The notes under the pieces: generated by a model
What the model was told of the DNA's origin: nothing
What the model saw: only the letters and a program-made list of their open reading frames with translations
Database searches by the model: none
Shown here: positions 34,134-45,229 of the stretch, piece after piece
How the letters are laid out: each line of letters begins with the position of its first letter
Position numbering within the stretch: the first letter of the stretch is position 1
Program-made: the position numbers and the translations under genes
Origin: Brachypterus glaber
Lineage: Eukaryota > Arthropoda > Insecta > Coleoptera > Kateretidae
Direction of reading: 5' to 3'
DNA length: 64,000 bases
Assembly: GCA_958510825.1 (NCBI GenBank)
Contig: OY294044.1
Coordinates: forward strand, 107,112,893 to 107,176,892

Positions 34134-35400
34134 TTCTAAAACTAGATGAAACGTTGCAAGTATCTTGTCAAAACATCGGCACAATTGGGAAAACTAATAT
34201 TAGGCTTTTATTTAAAATAGGTAGGTAAATATTTGAATAATAGTAATTATATACCAAGTTAGAGAAGACATTTTTTATAGCCTCAGCTGCGTAGCAGCAA
34301 GGGATTTAAGAGTGCGAGGCTATAATAGTCTTCTCTACCCTAGTTTTTTCACTACTAGCACTATTTAACTATTTTTATTCAAATAATTAAACAAATTATT
34401 AACAGAAATTATATTTCTTGAATTTTTCATAAAAATCAATTAGCCTTGATCAATGACATTTGTTCAAATAAATACTTTGAACTGACGTTTAAAAAATTTA
34501 GTTTTTTAAAAAAATTTTCATGATATTTAGCTAATTATTGATTGTATTTGTTGGTAATAATTATAATTAATTATATTTAATAAATAAAAAGTAATTTAAA
34601 GTTATTTTCTTGGGTTTAATAAGTAAAAATTGCACAAAGAACTGAACCATTTAAAGTGACAGAAATCAATTGTTTATAAAATTTACTCCTACTAGGAGAG
34701 AAAAAATTATTATTGCTATAGGTGAAGAAAATTGATTTTACAGTCTGAAAACATGAAAAATAATACTATGATACTAAAATCTAGTAGTGAAAAAATATTT
34801 TACTATAGGATGCAAGCTTAGGCTTGTAATTAAAATTTTTGATTTTAAAATCAAATGCATGTTATTAGGTACATTTTAAAATTTGTACATTAGATGCACC
34901 TAGTTTACAAATTGGGTGTTTTTCTTTGCTTTGAACGTCTTCTGTATCTCCAAAACGATGTATCTACCAAAAAAACTTTATGTAACATTTTTTATAGGGC
35001 GTAACAAGAACTTATTTTTAAGATGCAAATTTTCAATATTAGATAATATATTATATATTATATTATATATTATATATAATATATTATATATTATTATTAT
35101 ATATTAATATATTGTGATGAAAAAAAGATTTACTGCTTTGCATGCACTTTAAACTAAAAACAATGCATTATAAAAACAAGTTGTTTATAACATTTTTTAA
35201 AGAGCTAAAAAAGCTTTTATTTAAGCCCTAAATTAATAATAATTAATTTAATTATAACCAAAAAATGCTAAAAATTGAAGTTTTCCTCAAACCTTACCCC
35301 CTTACCATAAATTGTTTACTCCAAATTTAACCAGCTCTTTGAAATATAATAAGAAACCATATGCAAAAAACCGCTTGTCGATATTTTTTCTAGAAATGGA
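34134..35400 (-). repeat. Family A, reversed copy 3, split by family L
   Basis: ACTAGATGAAACGTTGCAAG...CATCGGCAC (34142-34192) is the complement of the family end. The body resumes after 34800 (TTTACAAATTGGG, ATGTTATAAACAACTTGT in reverse, ACCTTACCCCCTTACC) to about 35400. The 34239-34799 block is a family L insertion. At 35041-35105 the copy has an AT-only palindromic expansion absent from other copies. Confidence 0.8.
34239..34799 (+). mobile_element. Foldback repeat family L, copy 2
   Basis: It matches 62381-63787 apart from the insertion there. It starts TAGTAATTATATACCAAG. A foldback (AGAGAAGAC...TATAGCCTC and GAGGCTATAATAGTCTTCTCT) precedes TTTTTTCACTACTAG, whose complement CTAGTAGTGAAAAAATA closes the element. 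Non-coding. Confidence 0.82.
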
Positions 35401-35439
35401 GTTATCAAGTTTACAATTGATTTCTCTACTAGTTTCTGA

Positions 35440-36003
35440 GAAAGACATGGACATTGGACCTAAAACTGATCCTTGTGACACACCATAAATAAATATTACC
35501 TATACTACGTAAATTTTTTGTTAAAAATCCCCCTCATATACACAACGTTGCGAACTTAACGCATGGATTTATTTACTTTTTTGATCACCCTGTAAGTGCT
35601 GATCGATATCAATTGATTTGTTGAGCTGGCATTTAAATCGAGGCTTATAGGTAATGCCAGTTACAAAAGCCACGGTTTATTATAAAAGCATGAGATACAT
35701 TTACCCAATAACATGAGATATATCAGCCCGCATACCCCTATACCACTTTAATGACGTTTGTTTTTATTACCGATCGGCTTAATTAAATATAGGCTATAAT
35801 GCAATTGTTTTAATGGTTATACAGGGTGATCTTAATATTTATATTTTTTTTAAACACAACAAAATTATATCTCATGTATGTTTAAATAGGAACTACAATG
35901 GACCTAAAACTGATCCTTGTGGCACCCCATAAATAAATATTACCTATACTACGTAAATTGTTTGTTAAAAATCCCCCTCATATACACAACGTTGCGAACT
36001 TAA
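35440..36003 (-). pseudogene. Two decayed reverse transcriptase scraps (minus strand)
   Basis: A ~106-bp direct repeat occurs at 35457-35562 and 35897-36003. On the minus strand it encodes YGVSQGSVLGP in one copy and YGVPQGSVLGP in the other, the conserved RT block of non-LTR elements. Upstream codons in that frame contain stops, so both are dead. Between them, GATCACCCTGTA (35582) and TACAGGGTGATC (35821) are inverted, which suggests an insertion or rearrangement separating two copies of the same fragment. Confidence 0.7.
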
Positions 36004-36394
36004 CGCTTTATTACAAAAAAGCGAAAAAGGAAAGAAAAGTTCAGAAAAATCAGAAAACGATGGTCCTTTCCGAAAAAAAAATACGTGTCCCTGACTTTTC
36101 TGAGAAAAGTGTTTTTTTTTCTATAGCCTTGGATTTTTGGCATTTGTATTTAGAATTTTAGAATTTTCGAAAAGACTTCCCAAATATTTTCCAAAATTTG
36201 TATAAGGATTTTCTACAGTCCTACCCAATCTTATTAAAAGCAAATGATTTTTGGAATCAAGTAGGTATTATTTTACATATCGCCTTGTAAATTTTGAAAC
36301 ATCGTATCTCAAAAGAAAAAAATCGGTTCCTTGTTTAAAAAGGATCTTGTACTATATTCAACTCTGTGATGATTGGTAACTTATACAAACTCCA

Positions 36395-37107
36395 ATTACA
36401 TCGGCACTTAGTGCTACTTAGAGTGCCTATGTATTGAAATCTTCGCCGAAAAGTAAAAATCTTTGACCACATTTTTTTCACATTTCTCGACATTTTAGAC
36501 CAGAGTCGAAATCAGTAAAAAAAAAATTTTGCGTCCGTCCGTCTGTCTGTCTGTCTGGCTGTCTGGGTGTAAACTCTCTAACTCCATTTCTACATGAGAT
36601 ATCGACTTGCGGTTTTTTGCATATTGTTTCTTATCGTATTCCGAAGAGCTGATTAGATTTTGGGGGTAAACGATTGGGGCAAGGGGGTAAAAATAGGATA
36701 AAATTCGTATTTTTATCGTTTTTTGTTTATAATTAAGGCAATTATTATTGCATTTGGTTAATTTAGCACTTATATAAAAGATAATTTTAAATTGGTCAAA
36801 AAATGTTATAAACAACGTTTTCCTAAAACGCATTGTTTTCGAGATATTGGCGTTTAAAGCAGTAAAAGGTTTTTTAGCATATCTCACATATTTATAACCC
36901 GATTTCAAAAAATTATATTTTAAATATAAACTCTTTTTAAGCCCTATAAAAAATGTTATATACAGTATTTTGCTAGAATATAATGTTTTAAAGATACATA
37001 ATTTAAAATCAAACAAAACACCTAGTTTGAAATTTGCAAACTAGATGGCTCTAGTGTACAATAGTGCCGATGTTCTGTCAGGGTGCTTGCAACGTTTCAT
37101 CTAGTTT
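36395..37107 (+). repeat. Interspersed repeat family A, copy 4
   Basis: It starts with the foldback ATCGGCACTTAGTGCTACTT/AGAGTGCC, has a short GTCC/GTCT run at 36533-36565 and ends AATAGTGCCGATG...CAACGTTTCATCTAG. A small internal deletion precedes the end. It lies 265 bp upstream of the GC-richer host-like region. Confidence 0.87.
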
Positions 37108-37399
37108 ATTACTTGTAAGTAACTTATATAAACTAAGTGGAATAGTTAATTGGAGTTTGTATATGTTGTCATTCATCATGTATAGAGGTAATTAGTACAA
37201 GGAACCGAAAATTGATTTTTTTGAGAGGATGTTACAAAAAAAATCAAAATCGCTATGTTTCGAAACTTACAGGGCGATATGCAGTTTAATAGGGTCAGTA
37301 AAGCAAGAAATTATGTCATTAGAATAAAAGAAAACAAATTGCCAAAAAGTGAACCATAGACTAACGCAACATTGAATAATATTAAACGCTTCTATGGTA

Positions 37400-37854
37400 C
37401 AAAAACCCATGTTCTATCTCTAGGCGTTCTGAGAGCGAAGGTATACATCTACCATAAGATGGCCGTGACAGTGGAACTGGCCAGGTATACCCACTGGAAT
37501 GTACCAGAGGGGGGAGACAAGGTAACAACCTGTTGTGACGTCACAGCGACTTCCCCTCCGCCCGGCATGCCCAACGAAGAGCAACAGTGCTTCAAACGTA
37601 CACTCTGCGTGCTGCGAGAACATTCTGTAGACATACTATTGGTGTACTTTCGTTTTACACCATCCTGGACCCAAATACATAAATTATTAACAAAAATAAA
37701 CACGTGGTGTAGTGTCAACGTCAAAACTCTGTGATTGTGACAGTTTGGTGATTTACAGTGCGGGTTATAGTGATCTCAATGCTCAATCGGAACAGATAAC
37801 ACTAGATTTTAGTAATTAGTGTTATTTTAACACTAATAATTAGTGTCAAAAACA
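37400..37854 (+). promoter_or_regulatory. Possible promoter/5' UTR of the candidate host gene
   Basis: Base composition shifts here from strongly AT-rich to near-balanced, unlike the surrounding repeats, and no similarity to any other repeat in the window is seen. It holds a perfect CRE-like TGACGTCA at 37537-37544. Overlapping frames on both strands (37372-37734 plus, 37449-37724 minus) exist because the stretch is GC-richer. I do not call them genes, though an upstream coding exon cannot be excluded. A hairpin AGTGTTATTTTAACACT lies just before the start codon. Confidence 0.35.
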
Positions 37855-38134
37855 ATGAAACGTAGATGGTCAGCTTTGCAAGCTGTAAGGGTTTCTGTAC
37901 CAGAGGAGAGTAGTTCTGAAGTTTCTTCATCTTCTTCTACTACTTTGGTGATGAGTCCAGCTAATAGTTTGGCTTCGACTGATATCGGGGATGTGGACTT
38001 AGAGTTTTGGGATCTGGACTTAAATGCCCAAAACCATAGGCAAGGACTAACTATTATCCCAAATGGGTATCAGTTACAAGGACATACGTTAATTGGAAAT
38101 CATATCGCTAAATCTGATACTAGCTCAATGTCAG
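37855..38134 (+). CDS. Candidate first coding exon of a host gene, unknown function
   Basis: The start ATG lies in CAAAAACAATGAAA, a good insect initiation context; the upstream in-frame GTG is not needed. The exon encodes 93 codons beginning MKRRWSALQAV. A Ser/Glu-rich stretch EESSSEVSSSSSTT (residues 18-31) and an acidic/aromatic DVDLEFWDLDLN (about residues 48-59) follow. It ends at TCAG|GTACGT, a strong splice donor in phase 1. No stop or repeat similarity is found. I do not recognise the family. Serine-rich, low-complexity N-termini are common in regulatory and cytoskeletal proteins, but no function can be assigned. The next exon is not obvious downstream, so the intron may run through much of the window. 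Confidence 0.5.
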
Positions 38135-38237
38135 GTACGTTAATAAGTTATTCGGACAAAAAAGTTGGTGTTTTATGTAAAAAAATGTATTTTTTCTTTT
38201 GATTTTGAATCCTAATCTTTCAAGTACCTATTTGTTG

Positions 38238-38330
38238 CCTTAAATTGGTAATTGTATTGCTAGATATGATACAAGTTTAATATCAGGTACGTTAGTAAGT
38301 TATTCAATAAACAATATTGATGTTTTGTAA
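38238..38330 (+). repeat. Diverged duplicate of the exon end and splice donor
   Basis: The end of the candidate exon plus the start of its intron (38087-38172) is repeated about 152 bp downstream. TTAATTGGAAATC compares with TTAAATTGGTAATTG; GATACTAGCTCAATGTCAGG with GATACAAGTTTAATATCAGG; GTACGTTAATAAGTTATTC with GTACGTTAGTAAGTTATTC. The donor is better conserved than the flanks. Confidence 0.7.
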
Positions 38331-38881
38331 GGTTACATTAAGAGAAAAATCTGGAGAATCTAAATTAAGACTTGTTTTTTCCTTGTAAGGTAACTGTCAA
38401 TAATTATAAACATCAATAATATAATACAAGTTACTGGAAAATTGAATCACTCTAGAAAAAATAAAAAATATACTTAAATCAAATTTAAAAAGCTCAAAAA
38501 CTAGTTAATGGATTTATCTAATGTTTTTTTTTTGCTTTTAAAGTTTTTGCTTTGGATAGGTATTTAAAGTGTACACCCAAAAAAAGTATATTTTCAAAGT
38601 ATAATAACCCAAAAACTACTTAATAAGAGTAATTTATTTTTTTAATTTTTCGTTTATCTCTTTTTTCCTTTTTATGGGAGATGAAAATGGAGATATATCA
38701 TGAATTTGATAAATTGAAACCCAAAAAGATTTTTGCTGATTAGAAAAGACCTGCAAATACTAAAAAGGTCAGAAATACTTGGTAAATTGCTGAAGTGTCC
38801 TTTCTACTACTTGACATAGTAACTTCTTTTTGGTACATATTTCTCTGAAGTATATTGTATTAGAATTTAAAAAATAGATAA
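38331..38881. other. AT-rich probable intron sequence
   Basis: No frame of note and no repeat shared with the rest of the window. Confidence 0.4.
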
Positions 38882-39010
38882 GGGATCGTTCAAGTATTAC
38901 GTAACGCTCTGGGGGGGTCATTTTGAAGTGTTAATGGTATAGGAAAATAGCGTTAAAGGGGGGGGGGGGGTTCCAAAATAATCAAAATTTGCATTACTTG
39001 AACGTTCCCC
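38882..39010. mobile_element. MITE family S, opposite orientation
   Basis: The ends are GGGATCGTTCAAGTATTACG and ATTACTTGAACGTTCCCC, with a 14-G run inside. A TAA precedes it and AAT follows, so the duplication is imperfect. It would sit in the intron of the candidate gene. Confidence 0.8.
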
Positions 39011-39478
39011 AATTAAATAAGTAGATTTATCTTTACATAGTTTTATAGACATTTTTGTGTTATAAAATTTAAAAAAATATGCAGTTTTCCCTAATTTGGC
39101 AGTTATTTTGGTGTTCTTTTAATCGGAGAATTAATGGCCTGTCAGATTGACCGATATAAATTCAAATTATTTTTGATTAATTTTGTTAGTAGACCTACTA
39201 CACTATTATAGGGTTCTAAAAATGTTGATCTCTAAATACGTACAATGTGCTATGTGCACATTGTACAACCATGTGCCTAATGTTTATATTATCCATATAT
39301 TTACATAATTTTATGAACACGTCCTCTTTTGATAACATTTTTGTGTTATTCAATGTTTAAAACAAAATATCCCTACTTTGTTGGTTTTGGTGTTTTTTTA
39401 ATCGGACAATTATTGTCCTACCAGAATGACCAATATAAAAAAATTAAAAATTCAAACTCTTTTTATGTGTCCTTTTAG

Positions 39479-40450
39479 TATGGTCTATTTTTTTATAAAA
39501 CATACACAAGCATATACACTGAAAGAAATTACATTGAAAAGGTGTAAAAAATACACTCTATAAATGTGTAAATTGTACACCTTTATATAAATGTACATCA
39601 ACATTGATGTGAAACTACACAGGTGAGGTGATTTTGACCTAGAGTGTGTATTTTTACATCCATACCTTCTGCAACAATACACTCGGAGCTCAAGAAAGTG
39701 TATTTTTATAAACATACCTTTAGCAACAATACACCCGAAGTGTAAAAATCACACTGATGTACAAGCCAGCCAATCGCGGGCGTTAAACTAGTCACGTGAC
39801 TCGAGAAGCCAGAATTCCTGCTTCATCGAGTATGGTGGCTGTCGACCATTATAATTGTTTACATTTGTAAGAGCGTACGTATAATTTTGTGTGTGCTAGA
39901 TTTTTCAAAGAAATAATTGGTAAGTGTTGATTAAAAGTAAATATTTAAAAAGTGTGATTAATACAATATCCTTAAAACATACATTTTATAATATTTTACT
40001 TATTTAGGCGGTAACACTGGCCTGCAAATTTTGAGTTGTTAAGACTTGTGTATGTTTTCTGTTTCTATTTTATATTGGTACTTTTTGTAGCTCTGATTAC
40101 GAATGTACGTTTTATTTTTCTGTTGCGTAGTTTTTCCATACAACACTATTCATAAATAGAAAAATAACAAAATGTATATTCTATTTTTTTTTTTAATAAA
40201 TTGAAGGGTTTTAGGTAAAAAGTATATTTACGCGTTGGTGTAAACTTTACACACTTGATGTAAAAATATAATACACACCGCATTTATATTAACGCTTCGA
40301 GTGTTAATTCACAGCAGCAGCTGCTGCAAGTAAATTACCCATGCACGTGGATGTAAAAATTTATCTTAGTGTACTATTCAAACTTGTTGTAAATATATTT
40401 ACTGTGCGATTTTTAATTTACTATCTTGCTTAAAAAAATAGACCATAGGG
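39479..40450. mobile_element. MITE family T, copy 2, split by an X element
   Basis: The left fragment 39479-39516 (TATGGTCTATTTTTTTATAA, ACACAAGCATATA) and right fragment 40382-40450 (CTATTCAAACTTGTTG, CTGTGCGATTTTTAATTTAC, AGACCATA) together rebuild the 15073 unit in reverse. This gives a reference for the empty site of the nested element. Confidence 0.8.
39517..40381. mobile_element. TA-flanked MITE family X, copy 2 (865 bp)
   Basis: The ends CACTGAAAGAAATTAC and AAATTTATCTTAGTG are flanked by TA (39515-39516, 40382-40383). Because it interrupts a family T copy, the empty site GCATATACTATTC is known, and removing the element plus one TA restores it exactly. This establishes a TA duplication and a Tc1/mariner-type mechanism. 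Inside, TACACCTTTATATAAATGTAC-like phrases recur and a CAGCAGCAGCTGCTGC palindrome lies near the right end. Confidence 0.88.
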
Positions 40451-41063
40451 TTCCTAAAAATGATGATTTTTAAATTCTAGAAACGTACACATGAACAACC
40501 ATGTGTCTAATGTTTATGTTATAATTAATGCAGACATTAGTTAGACATCCAGACGCGCAACGTGTCACCCTAAATTTAAAACCCTAAAAAGGGTGCCGGC
40601 ATGTTTGTGGTGGAATAATCCGATGAGAAAGACCCTACACTGCTGCCAACAAAAAATATATTTCCCTGTAAGCCTAAAAAAAATTAAAAATATTATTTTT
40701 TTGAAAATGAAAATGTTTTGAAAAAAAAAAATCCCAAGATTGTAGATTGTAATCTTAGACGGGAAAGTGGTTGATTTTTGTCGAACCTGGCGATATCTCG
40801 AGATCCAGAAAAGCCATAGATTACATATTGTTATTTATCATACACAAAAAATTGTATAAAAAAGTCCAAAATGATCAAAATTTGCGTTACGTAAACTTGA
40901 ACGTTTCCAAATACTTTTACAGATTCTCTGTAAAAAATACGTATTAGTACATACTACATGTTTAGATGTACATTGTAACAAGAGTATGTTCATTTACATG
41001 ATTTATAATGTGATATTTCAGTATTTTAGAAGGTAATTTTTAATTTTACACAAAAAAATAGTA
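40451..41063. other. Spacer with a solo family S end
   Basis: AAAATTTGCGTTACGTAAACTTGAACGTTTCC-type sequence at 40875-40912 is one decayed MITE end. Otherwise there is no gene or repeat. Confidence 0.55.
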
Positions 41064-41304
41064 CACAAAAAAAAATATTGTCTTAAATCAAGAATGTTTG
41101 ATTTGGATATAACGAAGAGCATATATTCCTTTAAAGCAAAACTGGGCTTTAAATATAAAAGGATAAGAATATGGTATGCTTGAAAGGAAAATATATTCTC
41201 AAATATGTAGGGATAAGAATATGGAATGCACAAAAGAAGAATATATTCTCTTCGTTATATACAAATCACCATATTCTTGATTTAAGCCAATATTTTTCTG
41301 TGTG
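41064..41304. mobile_element. TA-flanked MITE (241 bp)
   Basis: CACAAAAAAAAATATTGTC, TTAAATCAAGAAT and GATATAACGAAGAG are repeated in reverse (CTCTTCGTTATATAC, ATTCTTGATTTAAG, CAATATTTTTCTGTGTG), and both ends abut TA. Short frames in both directions are the palindrome. Confidence 0.82.
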
Positions 41305-41439
41305 TATGTATTACCATATGTTTAAAGTAAATATACATTTTTGGAATAGATTTACCATATTATTAAGTGTTTTTTTCGAATCTAATGGAACTTTACACAA
41401 TATTTACTTCGCATAAGAAAATTTACCATACACTAGAAA

Positions 41440-41590
41440 TAGTATATTACATAACTAGTGTGGAAAGTGACATATTTCACGCGAGTGGGAAGGTTTACGA
41501 ACGAGCCTCCAGGCGAATGAGGAAACTCCACGAGTGTATGAAATACACTTTCCAACGATTATGTACACTATTTTTTCTACGATCCCGACA
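41440..41590. repeat. Foldback related to family H
   Basis: AGTATATTACATAACTAGTG, GAAAGTG.CATATTTCACGCG, then ATGAAATACACTTTCC and ATTATGTACACTATTTTTTC. The layout and the outer phrase match the foldback part of family H (29001). Confidence 0.6.
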
Positions 41591-42557
41591 AAAAATGAGA
41601 AGTTTCTTATTTTAAAACTTTCTAATTTTTATTAATTTTTAATAAAAGCAAAGCACAAAATAATTATAAATAGCATACAAATTTATATATGTAGGTATGT
41701 CAAACAGGTAATATGATTTTCATGTAGCTTTTTTTTTTTCTTGGTTTTATATTTAATACAATACATAGTTGTTTACTGGGTTGCCTATTCCCAAATAAAT
41801 GCAAACTTGAGTTTGCTTATTAAATTAGATATCTGTGGTTATGCTGCCTATAAGACAGTAAAATTGTACTGTTTTACATTTCATAAAAAAAAATACTGTG
41901 TATTTTGATGTTTTTTATGTAATGTAGTAACTAAATAAAATATTAAGTAATTTTTATAAGATCTAGACTGTCTAGACTAGAAAGTTATGGTCAGAATAGT
42001 AACGTTATAACTATAGTTTCTATTTTTGACATGAAAAACAAATATTTGGATTAAAACACCTAAAAAATATAAAAGGCTGTGGCGAAAGGTGAAAAATGGT
42101 TTATAAAACAAGTTGAATAAAATTCGTAGCATCTACGAGGTAGTAGTAGTAAATATCTAAATAAAATTAAGCAAACCTCCATACATAAATATCACACTAG
42201 GGTGATATAAAAATATCAAACTAGTGCGTTTTCTAAAGAACAAAAGAGTGTGCTAAATGTCATTTTCATTGAGGATCGTAGGAAAAAACTGAAACGTCTC
42301 ACCTAGGTGAGGTACCTAGTGTATTGTAAATTTACATATTCCTTGTTACAGTGTAGTCAAAAGATTTTATTTCGCGTCTTTAAGAAACGTCTAGCAAATA
42401 TTAGCATATGAAGAAGACTGTAAAAAGGCTGCAAGTCACCCTCTTTTTAAAAATTCTTAACATGTCTGAGGATAAACATTTTACCATTTATTTATTCCAA
42501 AAATAAGCGCTTGAATATTCATTGAATGACAAGTTTGTATTTAACTTTCGTTTGTAC
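41591..42557. other. AT-rich spacer without clear features
   Basis: I see no gene and no copy of the window's repeat families. ATCACACTAGGGTGATATAAAAATATC at about 42190 is a small imperfect hairpin. Confidence 0.4.
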
Positions 42558-43310
42558 CAGGGGCGGACTGGGTTTTGAGGCCACAGGTAAAAAATCCCAA
42601 AAAAAAATCATGAAGCGTCGAATGTTGAATATTTTGAAACCTTATAGTGTCCTCAAAATGTTTCAATACATTTTTTTGAAAATGTTTGCGACCTTGCGTA
42701 AAAAATTAAATTTAAGTGGTGCATTGCATATACAATATCTTACACTCAATTTTCTTTAGGCCTGTATTTTTAAAAATTTAAATATCGTACAAATATGGGA
42801 TATTAAATCATTGAAAAGTATTATCTCCATGTCCGGACGCGTCATGATTTGTGGAAAAAAATCAGATTTGATTTCTTTTGTATATTTTTAGGTTTAAAAT
42901 AATTAAATAAACCTAAAAAATAGAAAACTACTAAATATTCAACTTTTTCCAATTTTTTAAATGGCGTGTTTTTTATTTTAGGCTTTTTTAACAGCCCAAT
43001 TTGAAAAAAAAACTAAATTTTTATCTGAATAAAAAAGCACTCCCATTCCATTTAAAAATTTTAAGTTACCCCCTCTCCCGCCTAAGGGTGTGCATGAAAA
43101 AAAAATCTGCTTTGATAAAAAGTTTTCCCCCTTGATATTTAAGCTTGGTACCAAATTTAAAAAACCTATCTGTTACGGTTTCTGAGATATCGACTTGTAA
43201 CCATTTAAATGGACCACCCGGTATGCAATGTGCCACTTAAATTTAATTTTTTACGCAAGGTCGCAAACATTCTCAAAAAAATGTATTGAAATCATTTAGA
43301 GGACACTATA

Positions 43311-43889
43311 CTGGAAATTCAATAAAACCTGCGGTGACTCATACCTCTGCTGCTTTCGTATAAGGGGTCCGCCTTTGGGAAGCTTCGACGAAATTACGCG
43401 AGTCGCACCCGAACTGGTACGATCTTCGCCTTTTACCACATATTCGCAATGGAGCTCTCTACAACTAGAATTATGAAACAAAAGACGTATACCCTATCTA
43501 TCTCATTTGTGCTACACTTTCCAGCCAACCAAATAAATAGTATATTTGTTTTTTATACAACAAATACAGTATTTATTTGATTGGCCGGAAAGTGTAGCAG
43601 TGAGCGGCACGAACGAACATAGCTAATGTGAATCTGTAGAATAAGATAATTCTACTAAAATTTAGATGGCGCCAGTAATTTCTTCAATAAAAATAATATA
43701 GTTACACTTTTTGCCCGGCCAAGTAAATATTGTATTTGTTCAACAAAGAACAAATACAGAATTTGTTTGGTTGGGTGGAAGTGGGAGTGTATGTATGTCT
43801 TCTATCCTTTTTGGGTAGAACTTTTGTCCCTGTCTAATCTAACGGGAGAAATCTCCATTGAGTCACTGCAGGTTTTATTGAATTTCCAG
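43311..43889. mobile_element. TA-flanked MITE nested in the hAT-like element
   Basis: The ends CTGGAAATTCAATAAAACC and GGTTTTATTGAATTTCCAG continue TGC.GTGACTC. They are flanked by TATA, and the other arm of the host element shows the empty site GGACACTATAAGG. The insertion is TA/TATA-type, Tc1-like. It hosts the CAATTG-targeted MITE. Confidence 0.8.
43451..43856 (-). mobile_element. MITE inserted at CAATTG, copy 1 (AT TSD)
   Basis: The element begins GGAGCTCTCTACAACTAG and ends AACGGGAGAAATCTCC, with CAAT before and ATTG after. The interior has three inverted pairs around CAAATACAGTATTTATTTG-type palindromes and GGCGCCA. It is the reverse of 49364-49761, with which it is nearly collinear. 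Confidence 0.85.
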
Positions 43890-44225
43890 TATATAAGGTT
43901 TATAAATATTCAACTTACGACACATGATGAATTTTTTCCGTTTTATTTTTTATTTTTACCTGTGTGTGGCCGGTCGGAAAATGTAAAAACGAGCCCGTAA
44001 AAAAGAAAAAAAGAAAAATTGAGGTCCCGAGTCAAAACAGAACAGGCCCTGTGTAGTAGTGGGCCGGTCGGCTATTGCGGGCCTCTCCTTATGGCCAGTC
44101 CGCTACTGATTTAGGCTCTAGACAAATGTCTGTATAAAATACACATATACGTACACACATACACAAATTTTAATGCGTATATTACAGAAATATTTACTTT
44201 TACGAGACTTTTTATTTCCTTCATT

Positions 44226-44500
44226 ATACACGGTGTTTGCAGGCTTTTCGCGGAAAATAAAGGGCACGACTCTACATCAAAAGTCATAGAAAAACCAGCA
44301 TATGAATATATGTCCGGAAACGAATCCTAAGAGAGCTACAAACCTTTAAAATTGTACTAAAAATAGAGTTTTTAGTTATAATCTCTGGTACCCTTCAATT
44401 AGTTCATCTTCGAAGGGCCGTAGCTCCCTTGGGGCTTATTTCCGGAAAAAAGTTCCTGTGTTGGTTTTCATGTTTTGTGATGTAGAATCATCCCCTTTAT
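44226..44500. repeat. Family I fragment
   Basis: ATGTCCGGAAACGAATCCTAAG and its partner GAAGGGCCGTAGCTCCCTTG, with CATCAAAAGTCATAG and GATGTAGAATCA. These resemble the two ends of family I (48038, 56697) with most of the middle missing. Confidence 0.6.
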
Positions 44501-44659
44501 TATGTATGAAAAGACTAAAGCACCGTGTATATCAATATCAAGAACTGTGTTTTACTAAAATAAATTTCATCTGCCTTAAGCAAAAATGGCAAGGAAATCA
44601 ATTCTTTTGCCTCAAAAAGAACTCTTTTTTCAGTGTACCCATTTAGAACCTTTAATACT

Positions 44660-45065
44660 TAATAATCGGCGAATCGGCGAATTTCCAGTACTCGCATAGG
44701 CGCCGCTTCGACTCTCTAGCGTTGACGCGAGGTTTTAAATATTTACATTTTTATTTCTTTTCATCTTGATTTTATTTAATGATTCCATTTAAACGAGTAA
44801 GGTGGAAAAAAAGTTATCGACAAATAAAAATTAAAAACTTTCGTATTCTTAAAAGATAAAAATCGAATGTCGATTTTTCTTTGAAAAACACCGATATATA
44901 TACGTATGTATAGTTAATATGTATAGTTAATATTGTTGTGGGTAACAAATTAGTCGTCAAATGTTTCGATTTATAAAAATTTCCCTCATAATTCGGCAAA
45001 ATTATTCCGTAAGCCTATGTTTCTGTGTTTATTTTTAACGTTGATGCGTCATAAGTGAGTTTTCG
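44660..45065 (+). repeat. Interspersed repeat family E, copy 3
   Basis: As 21178-21482, but with an extra ~115 bp (about 44765-44880) not present in copy 2. It contains AATCGAATGTCGATT and is probably a small insertion. Confidence 0.78.
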
Positions 45066-45229
45066 CCGAATACTGTACCTATCTAACTCCAAAACATCAA
45101 TTAGAAATCCATGTTTATTCAATATATCATTGAACTTAATCTGTAGAACTTATGTTTTGGCAAGTAGATTGTTATGATAGACTAAGAGCTGCTGAACATT
45201 TTTAATTCATTATTTTGTCCCAGCTGTAT

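Larger units (their letters stand above)
42558..44108. mobile_element. hAT-like inverted-repeat element hosting two nested MITEs
   Basis: The ends CAGGGGCGGACTGG and CCAGTCCGCTACTG are hAT-type inverted termini like those at 14631. The arms extend inward: 42570-42775 (CAGGTAAAAAATCCC, TTGAATATTTTGAAACCTTATAG, GTTTGCGACCTTGCGTAAA) is repeated in reverse at 43230-43310 plus 43894-43990. The flanking octamers (GTTTGTAC, ATTTAGGC) do not match well, so the hAT call rests on the termini. The right arm is split at 43311 by another element. Confidence 0.65.

Noticed and set aside
37372..37734. 120-codon plus frame and two minus frames over the same bases
   Set aside because: All three exist because the stretch is GC-richer. 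None has a domain. It is better treated as a possible promoter or 5' UTR of the exon at 37855.
42260..42310. CTGAAACGTCTCACC as hammerhead remnant
   Set aside because: The CTGANGA box is absent and no helix II can form.
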